Assembly: GCF_048548695.1 (NCBI RefSeq)
Contig: NZ_JBLYIF010000007.1
Origin: Neptuniibacter sp048548695
GTDB taxonomy: Bacteria > Pseudomonadota > Gammaproteobacteria > Pseudomonadales > Balneatricaceae
Length of the DNA: 64,000 nt
Direction: 5' to 3' (one strand)
Numbering within the stretch: position 1 is the stretch's first letter; every line of letters begins with the position of its first letter. This document shows positions 17,290 through 26,277 of the stretch, piece after piece. The notes beneath the pieces were generated by a model. It had not been told where the DNA came from, did no database searches, and saw only the letters and a list, made by a program, of their open reading frames with translations. The position numbers and the translations under genes are program-made.

Positions 17290-17955
17290 ATGCAGTTAGC
17301 CCAAAAAATCATCATTGCTGATGACCATCCGCTGTTTCGAGCAGCACTCAAGCAGGCCGTTTCGCAAGCTGTGCCTGGTGTTCAAATGATTGAAGCCGAT
17401 TCTTTGGCTGCCGTACAAGAGGCTGTCGACCAGCACTCCGATGCAGATCTTATTCTGTTGGATATCCATATGCCCGGCACTAATGGTTTCTCTGGACTGA
17501 TCTTCTTGCGAGGTCAAAGTCCCGGCATTCCGGTGGTTGTGGTGTCAGGCAGTGAGCAAACCCACGTCATGCAACGGGCGATGGATTATGGTGCGTCTGG
17601 TTTTATTCCCAAGTCAGCGCCACTGGAAACCATTTCCGAAGCGATTGTCACTGTGCTTGAGGGTGAAGAGTGGCTGCCTCAAGAGCTATCTGACCAGCCG
17701 GTCGATGTCAGTGAGGAAGATCACAAGTTTGCGTTGGCATTAGCGTCTCTGACTCCACAGCAGTTCCGGGTACTTACCATGCTGACGGAAGGGCTGTTGA
17801 ATAAGCAGATTGCTTATGAACTGAATGTCTCCGAAGCTACCATTAAAGCTCATGTGACAGCCATCCTGCGTAAGCTTGGTGTGCACAGCCGGACCCAGGC
17901 AGTTATTGCTGCTCAGCGGTTAGGTGTTGAGCCTCCTCGCACCGAGATGCAATAA
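17290..17955 (+). CDS. crbR: LuxR-type response regulator, CrbR/ErdR-like
   Basis: Two-domain regulator of 221 residues: a receiver domain with D58 in LILLDIHMPG, and a C-terminal LuxR-type helix-turn-helix (LTPQQFRVLTMLTEGLLNKQIAYELNVSEATIKAHV). It lies between acs and a convergent transporter-domain hybrid kinase. In Vibrio and Pseudomonas the CrbS/CrbR (MxtR/ErdR) pair controls acs and acetate uptake, and this gene set matches. The name is given by context and architecture; other LuxR-type regulators of alcohol or acetate use are close relatives. A GGGGGAGA ribosome binding site precedes the ATG. Confidence 0.82.
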   Translation: MQLAQKIIIADDHPLFRAALKQAVSQAVPGVQMIEADSLAAVQEAVDQHSDADLILLDIHMPGTNGFSGLIFLRGQSPGIPVVVVSGSEQTHVMQRAMDYGASGFIPKSAPLETISEAIVTVLEGEEWLPQELSDQPVDVSEEDHKFALALASLTPQQFRVLTMLTEGLLNKQIAYELNVSEATIKAHVTAILRKLGVHSRTQAVIAAQRLGVEPPRTEMQ

Positions 17956-17970
17956 AGTCGTTATCAAATC

Positions 17971-17991
17971 AACCGGCTAAGTCAGCCGGTT
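17971..17991. terminator. Hairpin between convergent crbR and crbS, probable shared terminator
   Basis: AACCGGCT-AAGTC-AGCCGGTT forms a perfect 8-base-pair stem over the stop codon of the kinase gene. T-runs on both sides are weak, so termination strength is uncertain. Confidence 0.55.
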
Positions 17992-20900
17992 TCTGTCACT
18001 CGTGTCTGACTCAACAGTTTGCTGATCATCGCTCGGAGGGCGGCGGGTTTGACCGGTTTTGTCAGCAGTAGTGCACCACAGGCCTCTACTTCTTGTTTGA
18101 CTTCGTCTGTTCGGTCAGCCGTGATTACAATGGCCGGTATTTCGTGTTGCCAGTGTTTGGCCAGTGCATTAAGGGTCATCACACCTGTTTCTGTTTCTGA
18201 TAGATGGTAATCGGCCAAAATGATATCTGGTGGCGCTGCCAGTGTATGGGGTAGATTCAGGGCCGCCTGCATGGATGCCGCAGTGCTGACTTCGCAAGAC
18301 CAGCCCTGCAGCAGAGCTGACATGCCCTGCAAGATTTTAGTCTCGTTATCGATCACCAGTATATGTATCCCGTTGAGGCCTTTGCTGCGAATCCAGCCAC
18401 GTTGTTCTGGTTTTGGTTTGCTGGCTTTTGCCGGGTCTCCCAAGGGCACTTCAATGCTGAATACTGTGCCTTTACCGGGCCAGGAACGGACATTGAGTTT
18501 GTGTTTCAGTATCCGTGCGATACGCTCGGTAATGGCGAGTCCCAGACCTAGTCCTTTTACTTCAGAGTGTTTCGGGTTGTCGATTCGGCGAAACTCTTCA
18601 AAAACTTCCTGTAGTTTATTCTCTGGGATGCCAACGCCGGTGTCCCATACTTCCAGGCGCAGCTGACCTTTCAGTAAACGGCAGCCCAGTAAAATGCGGC
18701 CGTGCTGGGTATAACGGACCGAGTTGGAGAGAAAGTTTTGCAGTACCCGACGCAACAGCTGCTGATCTGAGCGGATCACCTGATGGCTGGTGACACTGCG
18801 GAAGTTTAGGAATTTTTTCGCTGCCAGTGCTTTGTAGTCCTGACTGAGACCATTTAGCAGCTCGCTCAAACAGAAATCTGTGATGTTTGGCTCTAGTGCG
18901 CCGGCATCGAGCTTGGATATATCCAGTAGCGCAGTGATAAGTTCTTCTGCTGCTTTGAGTGAGCCATCCAAGTTGTCTACCAGTTCCTGTGTTTCTCCAC
19001 TGTGACTTTGCTGCGCCAGAGCAGCAGCGAATAAGCGTGCGGCATTCAATGGCTGTAAAAGGTCATGGCTGGCCGCGGCTAAAAAGCGGGTTTTACCCAG
19101 GTTGGCATCATCAGCATCGCCCTTAGCCTGTCGCAGTTCATCCTCCATAAGCGAGCGAATGGTGTTCTCTTTGCGTAGCTCTTTGTTGACCACAGACAGG
19201 GCGTGGGTACGTTCTCGAACCCGCTGCTCAAGCGTTTCGTTGGTTTCCTGCAGTGCGAGCTCAGCTTGGCGGCGTTCGGTTATGTCCTGATACAGCGTGA
19301 AATAGCCAAGCACATCACCGTATTCGCCGATATGCGGGATATAGGTGACTTCGACATAACGCATGCTGCCGTCAGGTTTGAATAGTTTGGTTTCAAAGCG
19401 CTGGCGTTTGCCTTCCAGCGCTGCGGTAATAAACGGGCTACGGTAGGCATATTGTTCAGCCGGCAATATCTGGTTGCAGGGTTTGCCTATAATCTGATGC
19501 CGTTCCATGCCAAAGGCATTGGCATATGCGCGATTGACAAACAGGTAGCGCCGTTCAGGATCCAAGTAAGCGATCAGTACCGGCACATTGTCGGTGTAGA
19601 TACGAATGTTCTGCTCGCTTTCGCGCAGTGCTTCGGCAATATCTTTGTGCTCAGTGATATCCATATAGGTATTGACGTAACCGCCGTTAGGTAGCGGGTT
19701 GCCGCGTACTTCCAGGACGGTGCCGTCAGGCCGAAAACGTTCGTAACTATGCCGTTTGCCGGACTTGAGCAGTTGCAGTCGTTTACGTACCTGCTCGTCC
19801 GGACTGCCCGGGCCATATTCCCCCTTAATGGCGTTATAGCGGAAAACTTCTTCGATCGGTCGGCCCACACAAACCAGTCCGTCCGGGTAGTTGAAGATGT
19901 CGATATAGACCCGGTTCCAGGCAACCAGTCGCATCTGCTGATCTACCACGCTGATGCCCAGACTGATATTTTCGATAGTGGATTGCAGCAGTGAACGGTT
20001 GAAGCGCAATGCTTCGGAGGCTTCATCGACAATGCTAACCACATCACCTAGTTGCATATCCTTGCCGCGCAGGGTGGAGGCCAGCACGATACGGGAAGAG
20101 GAAGAGCCGATGACGCCAGCCAGCAGGCGTTCACAGAACTGCACCAGTTCCGGGGTAGCCTTGTCGCCAGACAACGGTGGTTCTTCACCCCGCTGCAGGA
20201 AAAATCCGGTCAGGGAGTGCTGAGTGCGGCTGATGCCGAGAAAGCGTTCAGTCAGTAGCTGTAGGTCGCCAACAGTTACCTGGCCATACTGCTGTGGTGT
20301 TTCCAGCAGGCTGTTGTTGTAGATGTCGACAAACGCGCTGGCCTGCATGCGATCTTCAAGGCGCAGGTTTGAGCGGCGTGATATCAGAATATACAGCGCG
20401 GTATTTACCGATAGGCTCCAGAATACGCCATGTGCCAGCGCGTCAAAACCGGATAAACCAAAGAGTGCAGTTGGCTGTAGCCAGTCGATGCCAAAGATGC
20501 CGCTACCTAAAAATTGTGGGCCGATCAGGCCAGCTTCACTGAAGGCTGGTAATACGAGAGTATAAAGCCACAGGGCAAAGCCCCCGGCAAGGCCTGCAAA
20601 TACGCCATACCGAGACCCGCCTTTCCAATAGATGCCGCCTATGATGGCGGGCAGGAACTGGGTGGTGGCAACAAACGCCAGCCAGCCCAGGGAGGCCAGT
20701 GGAAATTGCTCACCCAGTATGCGGTAGTAGAAATAAGCCAGTAGCATCAGGCCAAGAATGGTGATGCGGCGAACCTTCAGCAGCAGGGCGCCAAGGTCTT
20801 GATTGCCATTAAGGTGTAGCCAAGAGATGCGCAGTAGTAGCGGCATAATAATGTCGTTGCAGACCATAATGGCCAGGGCAATACTGGCCACGATCACCAT

Positions 20901-21923
20901 GCTGGTGGAAGCGGATAGACCGCCAATAAAAGCAAAGGTTGCCAGTTCGTTCGCGCCTAGGCTAAGTGGCAGCATCAAGACATAGGTGTCCGCATCAATA
21001 CCGCTACCATCCAGTTGTTGCATGCCAGCGACAGCAATCGGCAGCACAAACATCGCCAGGACAATCAAGTAGAGGGGGAATAACCAGCGGGCGACTTTCA
21101 GGTGGCTGGAGTTGGTGTTTTCAACGATCATCACATGGAACTGGCGCGGCAGGCAGATGATGGCGGCGCAGGCCAGCAAGGACTGGGTGAAGAAACTCTC
21201 TTGTAGCATGCCGCTGTATTGTAGGTTGGTGCTAAGTTGGTGGCTGACCTCTAGCAGGGTGTCCTCCACGCCATCAAATACCTGAAACACAGCGAATAAG
21301 CCGACCGCGATGAACGCAGTCAGTTTGATGATCGACTCAAATGCAACAGCGAGCACCAAGCCCTGGTGGTGCTCTGTCGCATCAATATGGCGAGTACCAA
21401 ACAGGATGGCGAACACGGCCATCAGTAGCGCCACAAACAGAGCGGTGTCGCTGCCTTTACTGAGGGCAGCATCAGTTGCGGGGGTCAGGGCATTAAAACT
21501 GATTGCTACGGCTTTGAGTTGCAGTGCCAGATAGGGCAGGGTGCCGATGACCGCAATGACTGTCACTAATACGGCTAGGGCTTGGCTTTTGCCATAGCGA
21601 GACGCAATAAAGTCGGCAATGCTGGTGATGTTCTGCTGTTTGCTGATCAGAATCATTTTTTCCAGCAGGTGCCAGCCAAAGATAAAAACTAATACTGGAC
21701 CAAGGTACGTGGCCAGAAACTCCCAGCCATGCGTAGTGGCTCGGCCAACCGCACCGTAAAAGGTCCAGGACGAACAATACACCGCTAATGACAGGGAATA
21801 GATAATAGGGGAGCTGATGATGCGGTTATGCTGTTGCGCTCGATTATCACCGTAATAGGCGATCGCAAACAGTAGTCCCAGGTAGGTCAGGGAGATCAGA
21901 ATAATTGACCAGCCGGAAAGCAT
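17982..21923 (-). CDS. crbS: Hybrid histidine kinase with SLC5 transporter-like sensor domain, CrbS/MxtR-like
   Basis: Large membrane sensor of about 1313 residues. The first 520 or so form a sodium:solute symporter-like domain of about 13 helices. A short cytoplasmic STAC-like segment follows (VGDLQLLTERFLG near 550-565). Two PAS domains span about 640-890, then a coiled coil. The histidine kinase core has the phospho-histidine near 953 (AAASHDLLQPLNAARL), the ATPase part has NFLSNSVRYT, DTGVGIPE and GLGLGLAI, and a C-terminal receiver has its aspartate near 1238 (ILADYHLSE). The ATG at 21923 is chosen because AGGTGGA lies at proper distance; a GTG three codons upstream falls inside that site. 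The likely partner is the LuxR-type regulator next to it. Confidence 0.87.
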   Translation of the reverse strand: MLSGWSIILISLTYLGLLFAIAYYGDNRAQQHNRIISSPIIYSLSLAVYCSSWTFYGAVGRATTHGWEFLATYLGPVLVFIFGWHLLEKMILISKQQNITSIADFIASRYGKSQALAVLVTVIAVIGTLPYLALQLKAVAISFNALTPATDAALSKGSDTALFVALLMAVFAILFGTRHIDATEHHQGLVLAVAFESIIKLTAFIAVGLFAVFQVFDGVEDTLLEVSHQLSTNLQYSGMLQESFFTQSLLACAAIICLPRQFHVMIVENTNSSHLKVARWLFPLYLIVLAMFVLPIAVAGMQQLDGSGIDADTYVLMLPLSLGANELATFAFIGGLSASTSMVIVASIALAIMVCNDIIMPLLLRISWLHLNGNQDLGALLLKVRRITILGLMLLAYFYYRILGEQFPLASLGWLAFVATTQFLPAIIGGIYWKGGSRYGVFAGLAGGFALWLYTLVLPAFSEAGLIGPQFLGSGIFGIDWLQPTALFGLSGFDALAHGVFWSLSVNTALYILISRRSNLRLEDRMQASAFVDIYNNSLLETPQQYGQVTVGDLQLLTERFLGISRTQHSLTGFFLQRGEEPPLSGDKATPELVQFCERLLAGVIGSSSSRIVLASTLRGKDMQLGDVVSIVDEASEALRFNRSLLQSTIENISLGISVVDQQMRLVAWNRVYIDIFNYPDGLVCVGRPIEEVFRYNAIKGEYGPGSPDEQVRKRLQLLKSGKRHSYERFRPDGTVLEVRGNPLPNGGYVNTYMDITEHKDIAEALRESEQNIRIYTDNVPVLIAYLDPERRYLFVNRAYANAFGMERHQIIGKPCNQILPAEQYAYRSPFITAALEGKRQRFETKLFKPDGSMRYVEVTYIPHIGEYGDVLGYFTLYQDITERRQAELALQETNETLEQRVRERTHALSVVNKELRKENTIRSLMEDELRQAKGDADDANLGKTRFLAAASHDLLQPLNAARLFAAALAQQSHSGETQELVDNLDGSLKAAEELITALLDISKLDAGALEPNITDFCLSELLNGLSQDYKALAAKKFLNFRSVTSHQVIRSDQQLLRRVLQNFLSNSVRYTQHGRILLGCRLLKGQLRLEVWDTGVGIPENKLQEVFEEFRRIDNPKHSEVKGLGLGLAITERIARILKHKLNVRSWPGKGTVFSIEVPLGDPAKASKPKPEQRGWIRSKGLNGIHILVIDNETKILQGMSALLQGWSCEVSTAASMQAALNLPHTLAAPPDIILADYHLSETETGVMTLNALAKHWQHEIPAIVITADRTDEVKQEVEACGALLLTKPVKPAALRAMISKLLSQTRVTETG

Positions 21924-22274
21924 AGAATCCACCTGTCAGCAGTGCGCTGGGCATGGCCAGCATCAAAATAATAATGTCCAAAGACGGCTAAGTGTACCTG
22001 TTTTGCAGGCGCTACTTTGAGTTTTACGGCAGGAAGGTATCCGAGCACAAGGGCTTTAGACTTATGTATAGCTTGTCGGCGGCTGGGCGGCCCTCTAATG
22101 TCACACATTCAGGCCGCATTAGCGTGGTGCTGAGAGTAGGCCAGGGCAGGCCGTTATCATCCATTAGTCGTTGAATCGACTAAAGTTGTGCTTTGTTTGA
22201 TCAATGCCTTTGATAATCTCTGCGTGTCTTCTCTAAATTCATCTAAGTTAGATAAAAAAAATAAGGATGGTGTC
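21924..22274. promoter_or_regulatory. Divergent promoter region between crbS and the symporter operon
   Basis: This 351-base region has no gene. It holds the perfect inverted repeat TTAGTCG-N6-CGACTAA at 22164-22183, about 50 bases upstream of the start expected from a GATAAT -10 element at 22212-22217. The string GGCCGTT at 22149-22155 also occurs upstream of acs (15072-15078). These are candidate sites for the CrbR-like regulator. No crbS promoter could be assigned with confidence. Confidence 0.45.
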
Positions 22275-22535
22275 ATGTCAATTAGTAATGAACAGGCGCA
22301 AGCCTATTGGCGCGAAAATCTGCGCATCATTATGACTCACCTCGTGATCTGGTTCGCAGTCTCCTATGGCTGTGCAATCTTGTTTGTGGAACAGCTTAAT
22401 GAGATCCCGTTCTTCGGTTTCCCACTGGGTTTCTGGTTTGGCCAGCAGGGTTCCATCTTCGTTTTCGTCATCTTGATCTGGACCTATGTGTACAGCATGA
22501 ACAAGCTTGACGAGAAGTATGACGTTCACGAATAA
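22275..22535 (+). CDS. DUF4212 small subunit of the sodium:solute symporter
   Basis: An 86-residue membrane protein with two hydrophobic helices. The pattern YWRENLRIIMTHLVIWFAVS, then GFPLGFWFGQQGSIFVFVIL, then MNKLDEKY is typical of the DUF4212 family, which is found directly before VC_2705-type symporters. The ATG at 22275 follows AAGGATGG; an in-frame start 87 bases upstream is not used because it lies in the promoter region. It ends 30 bases before the symporter gene and shares its strong codon bias. Confidence 0.9.
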   Translation: MSISNEQAQAYWRENLRIIMTHLVIWFAVSYGCAILFVEQLNEIPFFGFPLGFWFGQQGSIFVFVILIWTYVYSMNKLDEKYDVHE

Positions 22536-22565
22536 CAATAAAAGTTCTGATAGGACGGCATTGCT

Positions 22566-24365
22566 ATGAGTCTTGATGCATTAACATTTTTGTTTGTCGG
22601 TGGTTCTTTTGCACTCTATATCGGTATTGCGATATGGGCGCGTGCTGGATCCACTAAAGAATTCTACGTTGCTGGCGGTGGTGTGCCGCCGATTGCCAAC
22701 GGTATGGCGACTGCTGCTGACTGGATGTCTGCTGCATCGTTTATCTCCCTTGCGGGCCTGGTGTCTTTCATCGGCCGCGACGGTTCTGCTTACCTGATGG
22801 GCTGGACCGGTGGTTACGTGCTTCTGGCACTGCTGCTGGCGCCTTACCTGCGTAAGTTCGGTAAGTTCACTGTGCCTGATTTTATCGGTGACCGTTACTA
22901 CTCCCAGACTGCACGTACCATCGCGGTTGTCTGTACTATCGTTATCTCCTTCACCTATGTGGCAGGTCAGATGCGTGGTGTAGGTATCGTGTTCTCTCGT
23001 TATCTGCACGTTGATATCAACACCGGTGTCATCATCGGTATGGCGATTGTATTCTTCTACGCCGTACTGGGTGGCATGAAAGGTATTACCTACACTCAGG
23101 TAGCTCAGTACTGCGTACTGATTCTGGCATTCACCGTACCTGCTCTGTTCCTGTCTGCGCAGGTTACCGGTCACATCTTGCCGCAAATTGGTCTGGGTGC
23201 GACGTTGGACAACGGTATGTCTGTTCTGGCGACGCTGGATCAGTTGTCAATGGACCTGGGTTTTGCCCAATACACGGCCGGTAAGAAATCCACGCTGGAT
23301 ATCTTCTGCCTGACCGTTGCACTGATGTGCGGTACTGCGGGTCTGCCACACGTTATCGTACGTTTCTTCACTGTGCCTCGTGTTAAAGATGCGCGTATCT
23401 CTGCTGGCTATGCGCTGGTGTTCATTGCGCTGCTGTACACCGCGGTTCCAGGTGTTGCTGGTTTTGGTCGTGTAAACCTGATCCAGACCCTGAACGGTAC
23501 AGATAACTCAGGTACTGCTTACGCTGAAATGCCTGCCTGGTTTAAAAACTGGGAAAACACCGGTCTGCTGGCATGGCAGGACCGTAACGGTGATGGCAGA
23601 GTACAGTATTCTGCTGGTGCGGCATTCGCCGGCAAGCCTAGCTTCATCGACGGTCGTGGTGAGAATGATGAGCGTCTGACTGACAACGCTATCTCTGATC
23701 CAGGTTTCGATGCGTCTAAACAGCCATTTGCCAACGAAGTCTATGTTGATCGTGACATCATGGTACTGGCTAACCCGGACATCGCACAGCTGCCAAACTG
23801 GGTAATCGCCCTGGTTGCTGCAGGTGCGGTTGCTGCGGCATTGTCGACGGCGGCGGGTCTGCTGCTGGTAATCTCCACGGCGATCGCGCATGACTTGATG
23901 AAGAAAACCATTAATCCGAATATCAGTGAGAAGCAGGAGCTGCTGTATGCCCGTCTTGCGGCGATCGTTGCGATCTGTATTGCGGGTTACTTCGGTATAA
24001 ATCCGCCAGGGTTTGTGGCTCAGGTAGTGGCGTTGGCGTTCGGTCTGGCATGTGCCTCCGTATTCCCAGCTATTATCCTGGGTATCTTCTGGAAGCGTCA
24101 TAACTCTGCGGGTGCAATCGCTGGTATGTTGGTAGGTCTGGTTTCAACTATGGCTTACATGTACTACTTCGCCTTCGCCGGTGGTACGCCTGCCGAGTAC
24201 TTCATGGGTATCTCTCCAGGTGGCTTCGGTACTGTGGGTGCAGTTCTGCACATCGTTGTTGGTGCTGTGGTTTCCATGGCAACAGCTGAACCACCACAGG
24301 AAATCCAGGATATCGTAGAAGATCTGCGTATCCCACGTGGTGCTGGTGAAGCACACAGTCACTAA
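22566..24365 (+). CDS. Sodium:solute symporter, VC_2705 subfamily (probable acetate/monocarboxylate uptake)
   Basis: Inner-membrane SLC5-type carrier of 599 residues with about 13 helices. The early segment TKEFYVAGGGVPPIANGMATAADWMSAASF matches the acetate permease branch, and the late part has VAAALSTAAGLLLVISTAIAHDL. A large extracytoplasmic loop at about residues 310-395 carries an EF-hand-like string DRNGDGRVQY. Partner DUF4212 gene upstream, CrbS/CrbR-like system and acs nearby, and high-expression codon usage all argue for acetate or a similar short acid. It is distinct from the classical ActP, which pairs with a DUF485 protein. Terminator downstream. Confidence 0.88.
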   Translation: MSLDALTFLFVGGSFALYIGIAIWARAGSTKEFYVAGGGVPPIANGMATAADWMSAASFISLAGLVSFIGRDGSAYLMGWTGGYVLLALLLAPYLRKFGKFTVPDFIGDRYYSQTARTIAVVCTIVISFTYVAGQMRGVGIVFSRYLHVDINTGVIIGMAIVFFYAVLGGMKGITYTQVAQYCVLILAFTVPALFLSAQVTGHILPQIGLGATLDNGMSVLATLDQLSMDLGFAQYTAGKKSTLDIFCLTVALMCGTAGLPHVIVRFFTVPRVKDARISAGYALVFIALLYTAVPGVAGFGRVNLIQTLNGTDNSGTAYAEMPAWFKNWENTGLLAWQDRNGDGRVQYSAGAAFAGKPSFIDGRGENDERLTDNAISDPGFDASKQPFANEVYVDRDIMVLANPDIAQLPNWVIALVAAGAVAAALSTAAGLLLVISTAIAHDLMKKTINPNISEKQELLYARLAAIVAICIAGYFGINPPGFVAQVVALAFGLACASVFPAIILGIFWKRHNSAGAIAGMLVGLVSTMAYMYYFAFAGGTPAEYFMGISPGGFGTVGAVLHIVVGAVVSMATAEPPQEIQDIVEDLRIPRGAGEAHSH

Positions 24366-24390
24366 GTATGTAGCTAGTCTATAGCCTGAC

Positions 24391-24426
24391 AAGGGCGCCC
24401 AGCATAGGTTGGTGCGCCCTTTTTTA
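24391..24426 (+). terminator. Rho-independent terminator after the symporter gene
   Basis: AAGGGCGC and GCGCCCTT pair around a 17-base loop that can itself extend the stem, followed by a T-run. It separates the symporter from the DUF294 gene, which may then need read-through or its own promoter. Confidence 0.88.
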
Positions 24427-24445
24427 ATCTTTGCGGAGGATGTAG

Positions 24446-26275
24446 ATGTCTGATTCTTTCAAAATGACAAATTTGCCGTTTAGTTTGCTGGATCCGCGCG
24501 AGCAAAAGCTATTGGCTTCCAGTCTGGACATCAGCTACTACCAGAAAGGTGAAACCCTGCTGGCAGCAGGGGATGAGCCAGAGGGCGTGTTTGTTATTTT
24601 GAAAGGAAAGGTGGTTGAAAGTGAGGTGGCTGAGCCGGGTGAAGAGGCAGCTCAGCATGTGTTTATGCACTATACCAATGAAGATTATTTTGGCGCCTGG
24701 TCGGCCATTCGAGGTCAGGCGATCCATAATTTTATCGCCGAAGAAGAGACTATCTGTCATCTTCTGCCGACCAAAACATTGTTGGACCTCATGTCCAGCA
24801 ACAGTATGTTTGCTGATTATTTTCAGCAAAACCTGACGGCAAAATCAGAGATTGTCGCGCAGCACGGCAGTGATCAGGATATGGCGGAGTTTATGCTTGC
24901 CAAGGTGTCTGACAGCCTGGTGCGGGAGCCGTTAATTATTCTGGAAGGTACTTCGATCCGTGAGGCGACCATGCTGATGCGGGAGAAGAAATCCGACTGC
25001 CTGTTGGTTAAAAAAGGTAACCGTTATGGCATGGTTACCGGGACCGATTTGCTGGACGCAATCATCGTCCAAGAGTTGCCGTTGGTGACGCCTGTGGCGG
25101 ATATTGCCAGCTATCGCTTGATCACTATTAAGCCTGGTGACTATCTGTTTAATGCGTTGATTTTGATGACGCAGCAGCAGATTGAACGCTTAGTGGTGAT
25201 GCAGCATGACATTCTCAGTGGTGTCGTGGAGCTGACAGATGTCTTGAGCTATTTCTCCAGTCACTCCCATGTGATTGGGTTGCGTATCGAGCGGGCTCAG
25301 ACCATTGACGACCTTAAAGAGGCGGCCTTTGGCCTGGATGACTTAATTCGGGCGCTGGTGTCTCATGGCGTTAAAACCCGTTTTGCCATGGACCTGCTGG
25401 CAGCCATGAATGGTCGTATTATGGCTAAGCTGTTTGATCTGACAATTCCCGCAGATATGCAGCCGCATGTGTGTCTGGTAGTGATGGGGTCCGAGGGGCG
25501 GGGTGAGCAGATCATGAAAACGGACCAGGATAATGCGGTGATATACCGTGATGGCTTGGTGTGGCCCGGGATGCAGGAGGCGTTAAATAATTTCAGTCGG
25601 ACCTTGATCGATTTTGGTTTCCCGCCTTGTCCCGGCAATATCATGGTTTCCAATCCGGCCTGGGTTAAATCGCTAAGTGAATGGACCGCTATGCTGGCTG
25701 ATTGGGCCGGTAAGTTTGATGGTCAGTCGCAGATGAATCTGGCCATTGCTGTGGATGCCAAACCTGTGGCGGGTAATCCCGCTATTTTTAAGGCGGCACG
25801 AAACTGGTTTATGCGTCATTTACGTAATAATGATGTGTTTTTTTCGCACTTTGCCAAGGCTTCGCTTGAGTTTGATACGCCATTGACCTTTTTCGGTAAC
25901 CTGAAAGACAAAGGGCAGCTGGATATTAAAAAAGGGGGGATTTTTCCCATTGTGCACGGTCTGCGGACCATGGCATTGGAGTGCCGGATTCGGGCAACGA
26001 ATACCTTTTTTCGATTAGAAGAGATGGTCGAGCAAGGGGTGTTGGAGACAAGGCAGGGACAGGATCTGACCGAGGCCTTAAGCCTGTTTATTCAGTTGCG
26101 ATTGAACCAGCAGATTAAACGCATGGAAGCCAGTGAAGATGGCCAGGATAAAACGCCAAATAACATCGACTTGCAGGAGCTAAACAAAATGGAGCGTGAT
26201 CTGTTGCGTGATGCTCTGCATGTTGTGAAAAAATTTAAGAAGCATCTTGAATTGAGGTATCACCTGGGGAATTGA
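24446..26275 (+). CDS. Cyclic-nucleotide-binding / CBS / DUF294 nucleotidyltransferase-like protein
   Basis: A 609-residue cytoplasmic signalling protein. A cNMP-binding-like domain comes first (about residues 10-135, with GETLLAAGDEPEGVFVILKGKV), then two CBS repeats (about 150-275). The DUF294 nucleotidyltransferase-like domain has GSEGRGEQIMKTDQDNAVIY near 345-370, followed by its C-terminal helical domain. The GS..GR.E and D.D pattern is that of GlnD-like nucleotidyltransferases; the protein substrate is unknown. Genes of this type commonly follow DUF4212/VC_2705 symporters, so it may adjust the transporter to the energy or nitrogen state. A GGAGG site precedes the ATG. Confidence 0.87.
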   Translation: MSDSFKMTNLPFSLLDPREQKLLASSLDISYYQKGETLLAAGDEPEGVFVILKGKVVESEVAEPGEEAAQHVFMHYTNEDYFGAWSAIRGQAIHNFIAEEETICHLLPTKTLLDLMSSNSMFADYFQQNLTAKSEIVAQHGSDQDMAEFMLAKVSDSLVREPLIILEGTSIREATMLMREKKSDCLLVKKGNRYGMVTGTDLLDAIIVQELPLVTPVADIASYRLITIKPGDYLFNALILMTQQQIERLVVMQHDILSGVVELTDVLSYFSSHSHVIGLRIERAQTIDDLKEAAFGLDDLIRALVSHGVKTRFAMDLLAAMNGRIMAKLFDLTIPADMQPHVCLVVMGSEGRGEQIMKTDQDNAVIYRDGLVWPGMQEALNNFSRTLIDFGFPPCPGNIMVSNPAWVKSLSEWTAMLADWAGKFDGQSQMNLAIAVDAKPVAGNPAIFKAARNWFMRHLRNNDVFFSHFAKASLEFDTPLTFFGNLKDKGQLDIKKGGIFPIVHGLRTMALECRIRATNTFFRLEEMVEQGVLETRQGQDLTEALSLFIQLRLNQQIKRMEASEDGQDKTPNNIDLQELNKMERDLLRDALHVVKKFKKHLELRYHLGN

Positions 26276-26277
26276 TT

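Noticed and set aside
22581..24101. Two minus-strand open frames of about 200 codons across the symporter gene
   Set aside because: Same cause as for acs: codon bias of the sense gene. The protein composition (rich in Arg, His, Thr) is typical of antisense shadow frames.
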